DNA of 64,000 nt from NCBI GenBank assembly GCA_937899245.1, contig CALDKB010000042.1, forward strand, positions 1-64,000, given 5' to 3'. Below the pieces are notes generated by a model that worked only from the letters and a program-made list of their open reading frames with translations, was not told the DNA's origin and did not search any database. Below, piece after piece: positions 45,566-54,433 of this stretch (within the stretch, counting starts at the first letter, position 1; each line of letters starts with the position of its first letter). The position numbers and the translations under genes are program-made. The stretch comes from an uncultured Bacteroidales bacterium (lineage in GTDB: Bacteria > Bacteroidota > Bacteroidia > Bacteroidales > ML635J-15).

Positions 45566-45614
45566 AAAAAAAGTCGTGAGCAAATTTTATCTTCTTGGAA
45601 GGCCTGGAAAACCC

Positions 45615-45675
45615 GAAAAATCAATAAAAAGCCCACGACACAAGGTCGCGAGCGTTTCACTTCTATTGATTTTTC
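45615..45675. repeat. 12-bp perfect inverted repeat
   Basis: GAAAAATCAATA (45615-45626) and TATTGATTTTTC (45664-45675) enclose 37 bp in the gap between the HTH gene and pheS. It could be a weak terminator or the trace of a short mobile element. The rest of 45566-45860 shows nothing else supportable. Confidence 0.45.
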
Positions 45676-45860
45676 TTAAAAAATTTCCAGTTTTACCAAG
45701 AAAAATAGTTAGTTAAACGCTATCTTGCTGTATGTTAAATGTTATGTTCTTCTTCCTGTTTCGTAAAATTTTATGGTTAACGGGGCAAAAGTAAGGAAAA
45801 ATATAGAATGTGTGAAGTTGAGAGAAGAAAATTTATTTTAAATTATTCCGCTATAAGTTT

Positions 45861-45868
45861 TATTTTTG
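45861..45868 (+). promoter_or_regulatory. -7 box of pheS
   Basis: TATTTTTG, 16 bp before the pheS ATG at 45885. Confidence 0.5.
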
Positions 45869-45884
45869 CAAAAATTTTACATCG

Positions 45885-46904
45885 ATGTTAGACCGTATTA
45901 GAAAAATAAGCGAGGAGGTTGCAAATTTCGCACCCAAGGCAATTGAAGAAGTTGAAGATTTCAGAATTAAATACTTGTCGAAGAAGGGCTTGATACCTGC
46001 TTTGTTCGACGATTTCAGGAATGTTCCCGCCGAACAGAAAAAGGAAGTGGGACAGCAGATTAATGTTCTGAAGCAAACAGCTTTGGCTAAGCTTGAAGAA
46101 CTCAAGGCTTCGTTGCTTGTTAATTCCGATAACAAAGTAGTTCTAGATTTAAGTCGTCCTGGCGATCCTTTTAATTTGGGTTCACGCCATCCGCTTTCAA
46201 TAGTACGTAACGAAATAGTGAACATTTTCAGCAAAATAGGTTTTACATTGAACGAAAGTCAAGAAATAGAAGATGATGCACACTGCTTCGAGAAGATGAA
46301 CTTCCCTCCCGACCATCCGGCACGCGACATGCAGGACACTTTCTTCATCTCGTCGGATATGAATGTGCTGCTCCGCACCCACACTTCGTCGGGACAGTCG
46401 CGCGAAATGGAAACCATGGCTCCGCCAATCCGCAGCCTTTCACCGGGACGAGTTTTCCGTAACGAGGCTATTTCGGCACGTGCACACTGCCAGTTCCATC
46501 AGATTGAAGGTTTGTATGTTGACAAGAATGTATCGTTTGCTGACCTTAAGCAGACACTTGATTACTTTGCCAAGGAAATGTTTGGTGAAAAGTCTCAAAT
46601 TCGTATGCGTCCTTCGTATTTTCCTTTTACTGAGCCTTCGGCAGAAGTTGATGTAAGCTGTTCGCTTTGCGGAGGCAAGGGCTGTAATGTTTGCAAGGGC
46701 AGTGGTTGGCTTGAAATTCTTGGCTGCGGAATGGTTCATCCTAATGTTTTCAAGGCTGCCGGAATAGATCCTGAAGTTTATTCAGGTTTTGCTTTTGGTA
46801 TGGGTATCGAACGTATTGCAATGTTGCGTTTCGGAGTAAAGGATTTGAGATTGTTCTTCGAGAATGATATTAGGTTCTTAGAGCAGTTCGTAGCAGCGTA
46901 CTAA
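45885..46904 (+). CDS. pheS: Phenylalanine--tRNA ligase alpha subunit
   Basis: 339 residues. The N-terminal coiled coil (about 1-85) binds tRNA. The class II core has motif 2 around RTHTSSGQSREME and FRNEAISARAHCQFHQIEGL, and motif 3 GMGIERIAMLRFGVKDLR. Four cysteines (CSLCGGKGCNVCKGSG) form a zinc-type loop seen in many bacterial PheS. pheT is not adjacent, so the subunits are encoded apart here. Confidence 0.97.
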   Translation: MLDRIRKISEEVANFAPKAIEEVEDFRIKYLSKKGLIPALFDDFRNVPAEQKKEVGQQINVLKQTALAKLEELKASLLVNSDNKVVLDLSRPGDPFNLGSRHPLSIVRNEIVNIFSKIGFTLNESQEIEDDAHCFEKMNFPPDHPARDMQDTFFISSDMNVLLRTHTSSGQSREMETMAPPIRSLSPGRVFRNEAISARAHCQFHQIEGLYVDKNVSFADLKQTLDYFAKEMFGEKSQIRMRPSYFPFTEPSAEVDVSCSLCGGKGCNVCKGSGWLEILGCGMVHPNVFKAAGIDPEVYSGFAFGMGIERIAMLRFGVKDLRLFFENDIRFLEQFVAAY

Positions 46905-46914
46905 TGTTTAATTG

Positions 46915-47025
46915 GGCTAAAAGAAGAAAAGGCTGAAAGGCTAAAAGCCAATAAAAAAGTCTTTTGCCCTTCTTATTTTCAAATCGTTAGGACTTCAAGC
47001 CTTCTTGCCTTCAAGCCTTTTAGCC
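46915..47025. repeat. Left flanking repeat of the four-helix-bundle cassette
   Basis: Begins with the 20-mer GGCTAAAAGAAGAAAAGGCT (46915-46934), exactly repeated at 47387-47406. The ends GGCTAAAAG and CTTTTAGCC (47017-47025) are inverted copies. The interior is made of variants of ggctgaaag and cttcaagcc. Confidence 0.8.
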
Positions 47026-47039
47026 ACAAAGTATAAACT

Positions 47040-47384
47040 ATGAGTAATTTTGAATCTCTAATTATATGGAATAATGCAAGAGTCATCGTAAATAAAATAT
47101 ACAGGATGATGGAAAAGCATAAGGATTTTGGTTTTAGAGATCAAATTCAGAGAGCTGCGATATCAATAATGAACAACATAGCCGAAGGAAAAGATTGCGG
47201 TTCCGATAAAGCATTTATCCGTTATCTTTATATTGCCAAAGGCAGTTGCGCAGAAGTCAAAAGTATGCTATATCTTTGTGAGGATTTAGAAATATGCGAT
47301 AAAAATGAAGCAGAAGAACTTCGAAATTTAGTTGAAGATCAATTACATGCAATCCAAAAATTCATATCATATCTCAAGGGTTGA
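47040..47384 (+). CDS. Four-helix-bundle protein (S23/IVS family)
   Basis: 114 residues. Family pattern: FESLIIWNNARVIVNKIY, then FGFRDQIQRAAISIMNNIAEG, FIRYLYIAKGSCAEVKSML and a C-terminal helix. The fold is a four-helix bundle known from 23S rRNA intervening-sequence proteins and from the Avd protein of diversity-generating retroelements; no reverse transcriptase is present here. The gene sits between two related repeats that share an exact 20-mer, as a cassette inserted between pheS and a hydrolase gene. Molecular role unknown. Confidence 0.9.
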   Translation: MSNFESLIIWNNARVIVNKIYRMMEKHKDFGFRDQIQRAAISIMNNIAEGKDCGSDKAFIRYLYIAKGSCAEVKSMLYLCEDLEICDKNEAEELRNLVEDQLHAIQKFISYLKG

Positions 47385-48210
47385 AAGGCTAAAAGAAGAA
47401 AAGGCTAAAAGACAAAGAGTCTTCGAGCCTTCAAGCCTTCAAGCCTTCAAGCCACTTTTCCTCCTCCACGGTCTCTTCGATTGCTCCCTTTCCTGGAAAC
47501 CCATCGCCGACCAGCTATCCGACAGGTTCGATGTACATCTCCTTCCCCTCCGCAACCACCGCGATGCAAAGCGTTATCCATCAATGTCGTTTGACGAGAT
47601 GGCCGATGACATAAAGAAATATGCCGATGAAAACAAAATCGGGAAATTCTACCTTGTAGGTCATTCGCTAGGCGGTAAGACAGCAATGAGGTTTGCACAA
47701 AAATATCCCCAGATGCTCGAAAAGTTTGTCGCAGTTGATATTTCACCCTGCCGCGGAAATTCTTTGGTTGAGTATAATGCAATAATTACCAATCTTTTAA
47801 ATCAAGTATTAGCTTTAAAAAATTTACCACTTTCCGATTATCACTGTCTTTCGGATTTTGCTGCCGGAATAAAAGATTTTGATGACGATACAAAGCGTGC
47901 AATAATAGGCAATATAAATTTTGACGGACAAAAATTTTCATGGTTTCTAAATATAGACGCTATTTTCAATAATTTTGACAAGTTGACTGGCGGTTTTGAA
48001 GTTGATGATTTTATCAATAGCAAAATAAATGTTCCAGTATTGTTTATTAAAGCCGAAAATTCTGAATTTTTACCAAAATCCGATTTCAAGGCAATAGAAT
48101 ATATATTTCCAAATAGTGGGATAGTTGAGATTTCAGGATGCACGCATAGAATTCATTTGGAAAAGCCACAAATTCTTTCTGACGAGATAAGAAAATTCTT
48201 GTCAAAATAA
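47347..48210 (+). CDS. Alpha/beta hydrolase with N-terminus supplied by inserted repeat
   Basis: The recognisable esterase starts at PLFLLHGLFDCSLSW (from about 47451), with the oxyanion HG and nucleophile Ser in GHSLGGKTA; the C-terminal catalytic His is in SGCTHRIHLE. This is the YbfF-like esterase type (about 255 residues). No start codon exists near that point: the frame upstream is made of the cassette repeat (ERLKEEKAKRQ ... SSLQAF), and the first ATG is at 47347, inside the four-helix-bundle gene. The native start appears to have been lost by the insertion. The protein may now be made as a 287-residue fusion or poorly expressed. Confidence 0.75.
   Translation: MQSKNSYHISRVERLKEEKAKRQRVFEPSSLQAFKPLFLLHGLFDCSLSWKPIADQLSDRFDVHLLPLRNHRDAKRYPSMSFDEMADDIKKYADENKIGKFYLVGHSLGGKTAMRFAQKYPQMLEKFVAVDISPCRGNSLVEYNAIITNLLNQVLALKNLPLSDYHCLSDFAAGIKDFDDDTKRAIIGNINFDGQKFSWFLNIDAIFNNFDKLTGGFEVDDFINSKINVPVLFIKAENSEFLPKSDFKAIEYIFPNSGIVEISGCTHRIHLEKPQILSDEIRKFLSK
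47387..47453. repeat. Right flanking repeat of the four-helix-bundle cassette
   Basis: Starts with the same 20-mer as the left repeat (47387-47406), 2 bp after the four-helix-bundle stop. It ends with four copies of (t)tcaagcc running into the hydrolase reading frame. Confidence 0.8.
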
Positions 48211-48262
48211 TATTCCATTTTGTTTCATTTTACGTTATCTTCGCATTGCTAAAAAAATTGCT

Positions 48263-49642
48263 ATGGATTATCGCGAAGAAAAAGATACTATGGGAATTGT
48301 AAAGGTTCCAGCTGATAAGTATTGGGGAGCGCAGACTCAGCGTTCATTTCAGAATTTTAAGATTGGCGGTAAAATGCCTGTTGAAATAATCAGGGCCTTT
48401 GCTATTTTGAAAAAATCTACGGCTCGAGCTAACGAGCAGCTTGGAAAACTAAGTACAGAAAAAGCAGCTTTGATTTCAAAGGTTTGCGACGAAATAAAGC
48501 AAGGAATTCTTGATGACCAGTTTCCGCTTGTTGTATGGCAGACAGGTTCTGGCACGCAGACAAATATGAATGTGAACGAGGTTGTTGCAAATCGTGCACA
48601 TGTAATTTCAGGCGGACATTTAACAGATGCAAAGAAAATTTTACATCCTAACGATGATGTTAACAAAAGCCAGTCGTCAAACGATACATTTCCTACTGCA
48701 ATGCATATAGCAGCGGTAAGTGTAATAGTAGGCAAGACAATTCCAGCAGTTGAAAAACTTCGTGATTGCCTTCAGGCAAAGTCGAATGAATTTTATGATG
48801 TAATCAAAACCGGGCGCACACATTTCATGGATGCAACTCCAATAAGTTTTGGACAGGAATTTTCGGGTTATGTGTCGCAGTTGGAACACGGTCTGAAAGT
48901 TTTGAAGCACAGTGTTTCACATTTGTCTGAACTAGCAATAGGCGGAACGGCTGTAGGAACAGGCTTGAATGCTCCTAAAGGTTTCGATGAGGTAGTATGC
49001 AAGTTCATATCTGATGAAACAGGGCTTACTTTTGTACCTGCGCCAAACAAGTTTGAATCTTTGGCTTCGCACGATGCAATAGTTGAAACCCATGCAGCCC
49101 TGAAGCAGCTGGCCGTTAGCATTTCAAAAATTGCTAATGACTTGAGATTTATGGTTAGTGGTCCTCGATGCGGATTTGCAGAATTGTTAATTCCGGAAAA
49201 TGAACCGGGTTCCTCAATTATGCCCGGAAAAGTAAATCCAACCCAGATTGAGGCGATTACTATGGTATGCGCACAGATAATAGGCAATGATACAGCCATA
49301 ACAGTAGGCGGAATGAACGGACATTTTGAGTTGAATGTTTATAAGCCGTTGATAATAAAGAATTTTCTTGAATCGGCTAACCTTCTGGCTGAGGCATGCA
49401 TTTCGTTTGTCGACAACTGTGCAAGCGGAATTAGGATAAATACGGACAAGGTTTCAAAATATATGGAAATGTCCCTTATGCTTGTAACAGCATTAAACGA
49501 GAAAATAGGTTACGAAAAAGCGGCAATTATAGCAAAAACCGCTCATAAGGAGAATATTTCGTTGCGTGAAGCAGCATTAAGGACAGGCTTTATTACTGCC
49601 GAAGATTTTGATATGGTAGTAGATCCGCGCAAAATGGTATAA
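48263..49642 (+). CDS. fumC: Fumarate hydratase class II
   Basis: 459 residues, iron-independent fumarase. It shows QTGSGTQTNMNVNEVVANRA, the HPNDDVNKSQSSNDTFPTAMH block and the superfamily signature GSSIMPGKVNPTQ. It interconverts fumarate and malate, in anaerobic Bacteroidales mainly in the reductive branch leading to succinate and propionate. Single-gene unit. Confidence 0.96.
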   Translation: MDYREEKDTMGIVKVPADKYWGAQTQRSFQNFKIGGKMPVEIIRAFAILKKSTARANEQLGKLSTEKAALISKVCDEIKQGILDDQFPLVVWQTGSGTQTNMNVNEVVANRAHVISGGHLTDAKKILHPNDDVNKSQSSNDTFPTAMHIAAVSVIVGKTIPAVEKLRDCLQAKSNEFYDVIKTGRTHFMDATPISFGQEFSGYVSQLEHGLKVLKHSVSHLSELAIGGTAVGTGLNAPKGFDEVVCKFISDETGLTFVPAPNKFESLASHDAIVETHAALKQLAVSISKIANDLRFMVSGPRCGFAELLIPENEPGSSIMPGKVNPTQIEAITMVCAQIIGNDTAITVGGMNGHFELNVYKPLIIKNFLESANLLAEACISFVDNCASGIRINTDKVSKYMEMSLMLVTALNEKIGYEKAAIIAKTAHKENISLREAALRTGFITAEDFDMVVDPRKMV

Positions 49643-49647
49643 TCGCT

Positions 49648-49678
49648 TTTGTGTGTATTCATTTTTGAGGTACTTTTG
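49648..49678 (+). promoter_or_regulatory. Promoter of asnB
   Basis: TTTG (49648-49651), exactly 19 bp, then TACTTTTG (49671-49678): a perfect Bacteroidota promoter. The asnB start follows 16 bp later, so the leader is very short. Confidence 0.8.
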
Positions 49679-49694
49679 CAGAAAGGTTTAGTTC

Positions 49695-51554
49695 ATGTGC
49701 GGCATTGTCGGATATTATTCTATAAAGGATGTTGATTTTGTCTCCAAGGCGGAATTGCAATCAATGACTGACTGTATTGGCCATCGTGGTCCTGATGCGC
49801 AAGGACATTATTACAATGGCAATGTTGGCTTAGGGCATCGCCGTTTAAGCATTATAGATCTTTCAACCGATGCCAACCAGCCTATGGAATCGCATTCGAT
49901 GCGATATATCTGCGTGTTCAACGGGGAAATATACAATTTCATGGATATTGCCTCCGAACTCGACATCGAACTTAAAACGAATTGCGATACCGAAGTAGTA
50001 GTAGAAGCCTTTGCCGAATGGGGAATCACCTTTATCAACAAGCTGAACGGAATTTTTTCAATATGCATATACGACAAGCAGGAGCATGTGATGTACTTAT
50101 TCCGCGACCGTCTTGGTGTAAAACCGCTATTCTATTATTGGGACGGTGAAAATTTTGTATTTTCATCGGAAATAAAATCGCTGTTGAAGGTCAAGAAAAT
50201 TCGCGATAATCGTCAGCTGAACAATATAGCAATAAGCGAATTTCTTAATCTTGGCTTCATTCCAGAACCAGATACAATTTATTCGAGCATAAAAAAGTTT
50301 CCTAGCGGAGAATTTGGAATTATATCTGAAAAAGGATTCAGGACTGAGACATATTGGGACATAGAAGGTATTCTGCGCCGCAATACCATCAATGACTACG
50401 ATGAGGCTAAATATCGTTTAAAGGAAACAATAGAATCTTCTGTAAAAATGCAGCTTGTCAGCGATGTGCCGTATGGAACATTTCTAAGCGGTGGCATAGA
50501 CTCAAGTCTGGTTACTTCGGTAGCTTCGAAGGTTTGCGGAGAAAAGCTCAATACCTTTTCGATAGGATTTGCCGACAAGGATAAGGATGAATCACAATAT
50601 GCAAAGAAGATAGCAGAATACCTCGGCACATCTCACCACCAGTATATAGTTACTGAAAAGGATGCCTGCGAAATGATAAATGATATGCTCGAGTTCTACG
50701 ACGAGCCATTTGCCGATTCGTCGGTAATACCAACCATGATGGTTTCTAAACTGGCAAAGCAAGATGTCTCGATGGTGCTTTCGGGGGATGGTGGCGATGA
50801 ACTTTTCCATGGATACGGAGCATATATCTGGGCGAAGAGAATGCAGAATATAGGTAACGGACCAATTAAGGATATAATTGGAGATTTGCTGAGTCTTTCG
50901 CCGTCAAATAGATACAGAAGGGCATCGTATATATTTAAGAATAAGAACAAGGAACATTTAAAGAGCCATATTTTTTCGCAGGAGCAATATCTGTTTAGCG
51001 AGAATGAAATATCGAGGCTATTGTGCAATAACATTTATGTGGAGAGCAGCGTTGAACAGGACTATTCTAATTTTGTGCGCAAGCTTACTCCCGAAGAATC
51101 GCAGGCGATATTCGATCTAAAATACTATCTTAAAGACGATTTACTTGTAAAAGTTGACCGTGCGTCAATGAAATATGCTCTCGAGGCACGAGTTCCACTT
51201 TTAGATCACAGAATTGTAGAACTTGCGTTGAACATAAATCCAAAGTTTAAGATTTCGGATGGAATCCAGAAATTTATTCTAAAGGACATTCTTTACGACT
51301 ATGTTCCGCGTGAATTTTTTGACAGGCAGAAGAGCGGATTCTCTATTCCGCTGCAGCGCTGGCTGAAGGCAGATTTGTCGTATCTCATCGACGATTATCT
51401 AAGCGAAGAGATTATCAACAGATATAATCTTGTCAAATATTCGGAAGTTCAAAAGCTCATTAAGAAATTCCGTTCCGGTCACGACTATCTTTACAACCGC
51501 TTGTGGTTGCTGATAGTATTGCATAAGTTTATGGTGAAGAACGATGCTTTTTGA
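49695..51554 (+). CDS. asnB: Glutamine-hydrolysing asparagine synthetase
   Basis: 619 residues. Cys2 (MCGIVGYYS) is the glutaminase nucleophile of the N-terminal Ntn domain (about 1-215). The synthetase domain has the PP-loop SGGIDSS at 265-271 and SGDGGDELFHGY. The ~620-residue form is often linked with surface-polysaccharide clusters, and a flippase and glycosyltransferase lie nearby, so the amide acceptor could be a sugar-linked residue; asparagine itself is equally possible. Confidence 0.9.
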   Translation: MCGIVGYYSIKDVDFVSKAELQSMTDCIGHRGPDAQGHYYNGNVGLGHRRLSIIDLSTDANQPMESHSMRYICVFNGEIYNFMDIASELDIELKTNCDTEVVVEAFAEWGITFINKLNGIFSICIYDKQEHVMYLFRDRLGVKPLFYYWDGENFVFSSEIKSLLKVKKIRDNRQLNNIAISEFLNLGFIPEPDTIYSSIKKFPSGEFGIISEKGFRTETYWDIEGILRRNTINDYDEAKYRLKETIESSVKMQLVSDVPYGTFLSGGIDSSLVTSVASKVCGEKLNTFSIGFADKDKDESQYAKKIAEYLGTSHHQYIVTEKDACEMINDMLEFYDEPFADSSVIPTMMVSKLAKQDVSMVLSGDGGDELFHGYGAYIWAKRMQNIGNGPIKDIIGDLLSLSPSNRYRRASYIFKNKNKEHLKSHIFSQEQYLFSENEISRLLCNNIYVESSVEQDYSNFVRKLTPEESQAIFDLKYYLKDDLLVKVDRASMKYALEARVPLLDHRIVELALNINPKFKISDGIQKFILKDILYDYVPREFFDRQKSGFSIPLQRWLKADLSYLIDDYLSEEIINRYNLVKYSEVQKLIKKFRSGHDYLYNRLWLLIVLHKFMVKNDAF

Positions 51555-51560
51555 TATCGG

Positions 51561-52193
51561 CTAATCTCTAATTGCCTTTCCAACAATATCTTCGAAAGCA
51601 GTATAAAGAATGCAGTACATTATCGGCAAGGTGAAAGCTATGCCGAAACCGCATAATATTGTTCCTGAAACGCCAATAATGGAGGCTACAATAACAAGTC
51701 CGAACATTTTCCACCAGTTGCAATGTACAAGTTTCCGGCTAAGTCGTAATGCCGTTCTATAATCCATCTTAAGGAATATTACAAACATGCTTGCAAATGT
51801 GTATGCCACCATCAGATATATTCCTGGTATAATAAGGCATACGAGTCCAATTGTAGTTAAAATATTTACTAATAAATTAATAACCACTACATTAGTAAAT
51901 AAATTAAAACCCTTCCAGCAGTCATTGAAAGAAGGTTGAATTCCCTGCACTGCCATATTGGCAACAATATAGAACCCGGCCATAATGCATGGGCTAACCA
52001 TAATTCCCATTATAATGTCAATTCCGGGAATTCGAGAAAATATTATTATTGCAGCACTATAAATACAAGAAAATGGAATCATGGCATTAGCACATGCTTT
52101 ATAGAGGTCGATTCCATCTTTTACATATTGTCCAATGCTGAAGTCGTATCCCTTGTCGATGAGGTTTTGAATTTTGCTTTCGTAGTTTTCCAT
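51561..52193 (-). CDS. Integral membrane protein of unknown function
   Basis: 210 residues. After a cytoplasmic N-terminus (about 1-40) there are about five hydrophobic segments (about 40-62, 65-85, 103-130, 132-150 and 165-205). The central sequence GLVCLIIPGIYLMVAYTFA is like that of membrane proteins whose genes are annotated as DUF975 or glycerophosphodiester-type membrane domains. Convergent with asnB with a 6-bp gap. No specific function can be assigned. Confidence 0.75.
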   Translation of the reverse strand: MENYESKIQNLIDKGYDFSIGQYVKDGIDLYKACANAMIPFSCIYSAAIIIFSRIPGIDIIMGIMVSPCIMAGFYIVANMAVQGIQPSFNDCWKGFNLFTNVVVINLLVNILTTIGLVCLIIPGIYLMVAYTFASMFVIFLKMDYRTALRLSRKLVHCNWWKMFGLVIVASIIGVSGTILCGFGIAFTLPIMYCILYTAFEDIVGKAIRD

Positions 52194-52202
52194 AATTTTT
52201 TC

Positions 52203-52234
52203 AAAAAAAAAGATGTCCGTAACCGAACATCTTT
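52203..52234 (-). terminator. Terminator after tRNA-Cys
   Basis: Stem AAAGATGT (52209-52216) / ACATCTTT (52227-52234) with a T8 tract on the minus strand, 5 bp past the tRNA-Cys 3' end. Confidence 0.85.
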
Positions 52235-52238
52235 AGAG

Positions 52239-52309
52239 AGGTACCTTGCAGAATCGAACTGCAGTGGCCAGTTTTGCAGACTGGTGCCTCACCACTCGGC
52301 CAAGGTACC
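52239..52309 (-). tRNA. tRNA-Cys (GCA)
   Basis: 71 nt cloverleaf. The acceptor stem is GGTACCT/AGGTACC, the anticodon stem CCAGT/ACTGG has loop CTGCAAA (anticodon GCA), and the T-arm contains GTTCGATTC. The discriminator is U73, as expected for cysteine tRNA. CCA is not encoded and must be added. Confidence 0.96.
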
Positions 52310-52335
52310 ATAGGTGTCCGCAAAAATACTGCTTT

Positions 52336-52548
52336 TTATTTATCCGCCAAAATTTTTTTCTTGTTTTTTAGGATATTGGTGATACACTCTTCGCAAAGAC
52401 AGTCGAAGTATTTGTCTCTTAAATAGTTGGCTACATCTTCTGGAATAGTGAAACGAGTGCACCAGCAATTTTCAGATTGCGAGCATTCGAAAGTTTTTCC
52501 GCATACCGGACAAGTTTTTTGCATAGCTGGATGATTATTAAAACGCAT
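52336..52548 (-). CDS. Cysteine-rich CWC family protein
   Basis: 70 residues. Cys pairs CPVCGKTFEC and CWCTRF near the N-terminus and CLCEECI near the C-terminus form the CWC pattern, likely a zinc site. Cytoplasmic; function unknown for the family. It lies between tRNA-Cys and the ferredoxin gene, all leftward, possibly in one transcript. Confidence 0.88.
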   Translation of the reverse strand: MRFNNHPAMQKTCPVCGKTFECSQSENCWCTRFTIPEDVANYLRDKYFDCLCEECITNILKNKKKILADK

Positions 52549-52599
52549 AAAAAAAGGTTGTCTGTTGAGACAACCTATAATTTCTTTTGCAAACTGCGA

Positions 52600-52767
52600 T
52601 TATTCTTCGCTGATAGCACCTGTTGGACATGCAGCAGCGCAAGTACCACAAGATACACATTCGTTAGCATCGATTACATAAGGAGAACCTTCCTTAATTG
52701 CGCCTACTGGGCATTCGCCTGCGCAAGTACCGCAAGATACGCAGTCATTACTGATTTTATAAGCCAT
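52600..52767 (-). CDS. 2[4Fe-4S] ferredoxin
   Basis: 55 residues from ATG 52767 to TAA 52600. Two clostridial-type cluster motifs: CVSCGTCAGECPVGAI (about 9-24) and CVSCGTCAAACPTGAI (about 37-52), each CxxCxxCxxxCP. It is a small soluble electron carrier for anaerobic metabolism (for example pyruvate:ferredoxin oxidoreductase or hydrogenase). Length is standard and the protein is complete. Confidence 0.97.
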   Translation of the reverse strand: MAYKISNDCVSCGTCAGECPVGAIKEGSPYVIDANECVSCGTCAAACPTGAISEE

Positions 52768-52895
52768 TTCTTTAAAGTTTAAAAATTAATAATATTAAAA
52801 ATTTCCGTTTGGCAAAAGTACTCATTTTTCATTAAACCAAACAAAACATTTTCAACATAATATTGACTGCAATTTTTCGTTTCACTTTTAAGTTG

Positions 52896-52903
52896 TACCT
52901 TTG
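52896..52903 (+). promoter_or_regulatory. -7 box of the flippase gene
   Basis: TACCTTTG, 14 bp before the ATG at 52918. Confidence 0.5.
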
Positions 52904-52917
52904 CGACCACAACGGAA

Positions 52918-54387
52918 ATGAAGAAGAACTTTATAATAAACTTATGCTTTCTTCTCTTCCTGAATATACTGGTAAAACCTTTCTGGATATTCGGAGTTGA
53001 GCGTTCGGTGCAGAATATTGTCGGTGCCGAGGAATTCGGCATATATTTTTCGCTGCTCAACTTTTCATTGCTCCTGAACATTATCCTCGATATGGGCATT
53101 ACCAATTTCAACAACCGTAATATCGCCCAGAACCGTAATCTTCTCGACAAGAGTCTTTCAAATCTGCTTGCGTTGCGACTTGTGCTTGCGGTGGTATATA
53201 CGATAATTTCGATGACAATCGCCTTGTGTCTCGGTTACGAGTGGAGGCAGATAAAAATATTGAGCATATTGGTTGTCAACCAGTTCCTGCAGTCGATGAC
53301 ATTGTACTTGCGTTCAAATGTAAGTGGCATGCAGATGTTCAAGACCGACAGTATGCTTTCGGTGCTCGACCGTATGCTGATGATTATTTTCTGCAGCATA
53401 CTCGTGTGGGGACATATTACAGATACGCCTATTCGTATCGAATGGTTTGTTCTTATGCAGACGGCTTCGTACCTGATAACTGCGATTGTGGCATTTTTAA
53501 TTGTATTCAGCAAGACCAAGCATTTCCGCCTGAACTTTCAGCTGAAATATTTCATTGCCTTTTTGAAGCAAAGTTTTCCGTATGCGCTGTTGATTCTCCT
53601 TATGGCGTTCTACAATCGTATCGACTCGGTAATGCTTGAGAGAATGCTTCCCGACGGCAAGGAACAGGCCGGTATTTATGCGCAGGCGTTCCGAATTCTG
53701 GAAGCCGCTTCGATGTTTGCATATCTATTTTCGGTGCTATTGCTGCCGATGTTTGCAAAGATGATCAAGCAGAAGGAAAATGTAGAGGGGCTTTGCAAGA
53801 CTTCATTCGTGTTGATTTTTGTTCCGGCAATTGCCCTGATGAGCGTGTGTCTGTTCTTTTCGCATGATATTATGGACTTGATGTATTTCGAGCATATTGA
53901 AATCAGTTCAATAGTTCTTTCGATACTGATGGTTGGTTTTGTCGGCATTTGCATTACATACATTTTCGGTACTTTGCTGACTTCTAACGGAAGCTTGAAA
54001 TATCTGAACATAATGGCTGCCTGCGGAATGGTGCTGAATATAATTCTGAATTTCATCTTGATTCCGCATTTAGGCGTTGTCGGTGCTGCGCTTTCGAGTA
54101 TGATTACACAGCTCGCTACAGGAATATGCCAGTATTTCATAGCATTTAGGATATTCAAGTTTAATTTCAACTTAAAATTTACTATCTCGTTGGCAATTTT
54201 TGTAGTGCTTTCGGTTACAATGACTTATTTTTCTACTATGCTTCAGTGCAATTGGTTTGTAATTGCTTGTAGCGTATTGGCTGCCTGTGTGATTATTGCA
54301 ATGATTTTCAGGGTTCTGGATGTAAAGTCGGTTGTTGTAATGCTGAAGGAAGCCGTAGCAAAAAGAAAAGCTGAGAAAACAGAATAA
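52918..54387 (+). CDS. Polysaccharide flippase (MATE/MOP superfamily, Wzx-like)
   Basis: 489 residues with about 12-14 hydrophobic helices over the whole length. It has the N-terminal pattern VGAEEFGIYFSLLNFSLLLNIILDMGITNFNNR of RfbX/Wzx-like exporters, and a basic tail. It should flip lipid-linked sugar units across the inner membrane. The convergent GT2 gene at 54434 suggests a surface glycan role, though no full polysaccharide cluster is present. Confidence 0.9.
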   Translation: MKKNFIINLCFLLFLNILVKPFWIFGVERSVQNIVGAEEFGIYFSLLNFSLLLNIILDMGITNFNNRNIAQNRNLLDKSLSNLLALRLVLAVVYTIISMTIALCLGYEWRQIKILSILVVNQFLQSMTLYLRSNVSGMQMFKTDSMLSVLDRMLMIIFCSILVWGHITDTPIRIEWFVLMQTASYLITAIVAFLIVFSKTKHFRLNFQLKYFIAFLKQSFPYALLILLMAFYNRIDSVMLERMLPDGKEQAGIYAQAFRILEAASMFAYLFSVLLLPMFAKMIKQKENVEGLCKTSFVLIFVPAIALMSVCLFFSHDIMDLMYFEHIEISSIVLSILMVGFVGICITYIFGTLLTSNGSLKYLNIMAACGMVLNIILNFILIPHLGVVGAALSSMITQLATGICQYFIAFRIFKFNFNLKFTISLAIFVVLSVTMTYFSTMLQCNWFVIACSVLAACVIIAMIFRVLDVKSVVVMLKEAVAKRKAEKTE

Positions 54388-54433
54388 TGCGGATCCGCTG
54401 ACCTGCTAACATGTTGCCCGGCTGAACGGCGAG

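Noticed and set aside
47040..47384. Four-helix-bundle gene as the Avd protein of a diversity-generating retroelement
   Set aside because: No reverse transcriptase, template or variable repeat found in the window.
46915..47453. Repeats around the four-helix-bundle gene as a CRISPR array
   Set aside because: Units are short, contiguous and degenerate, without unique spacers; no cas genes.
47447..47782. Minus-strand 111-codon frame opposite the hydrolase
   Set aside because: Shadow of the alpha/beta hydrolase gene; Arg/His-rich composition typical of antisense frames.
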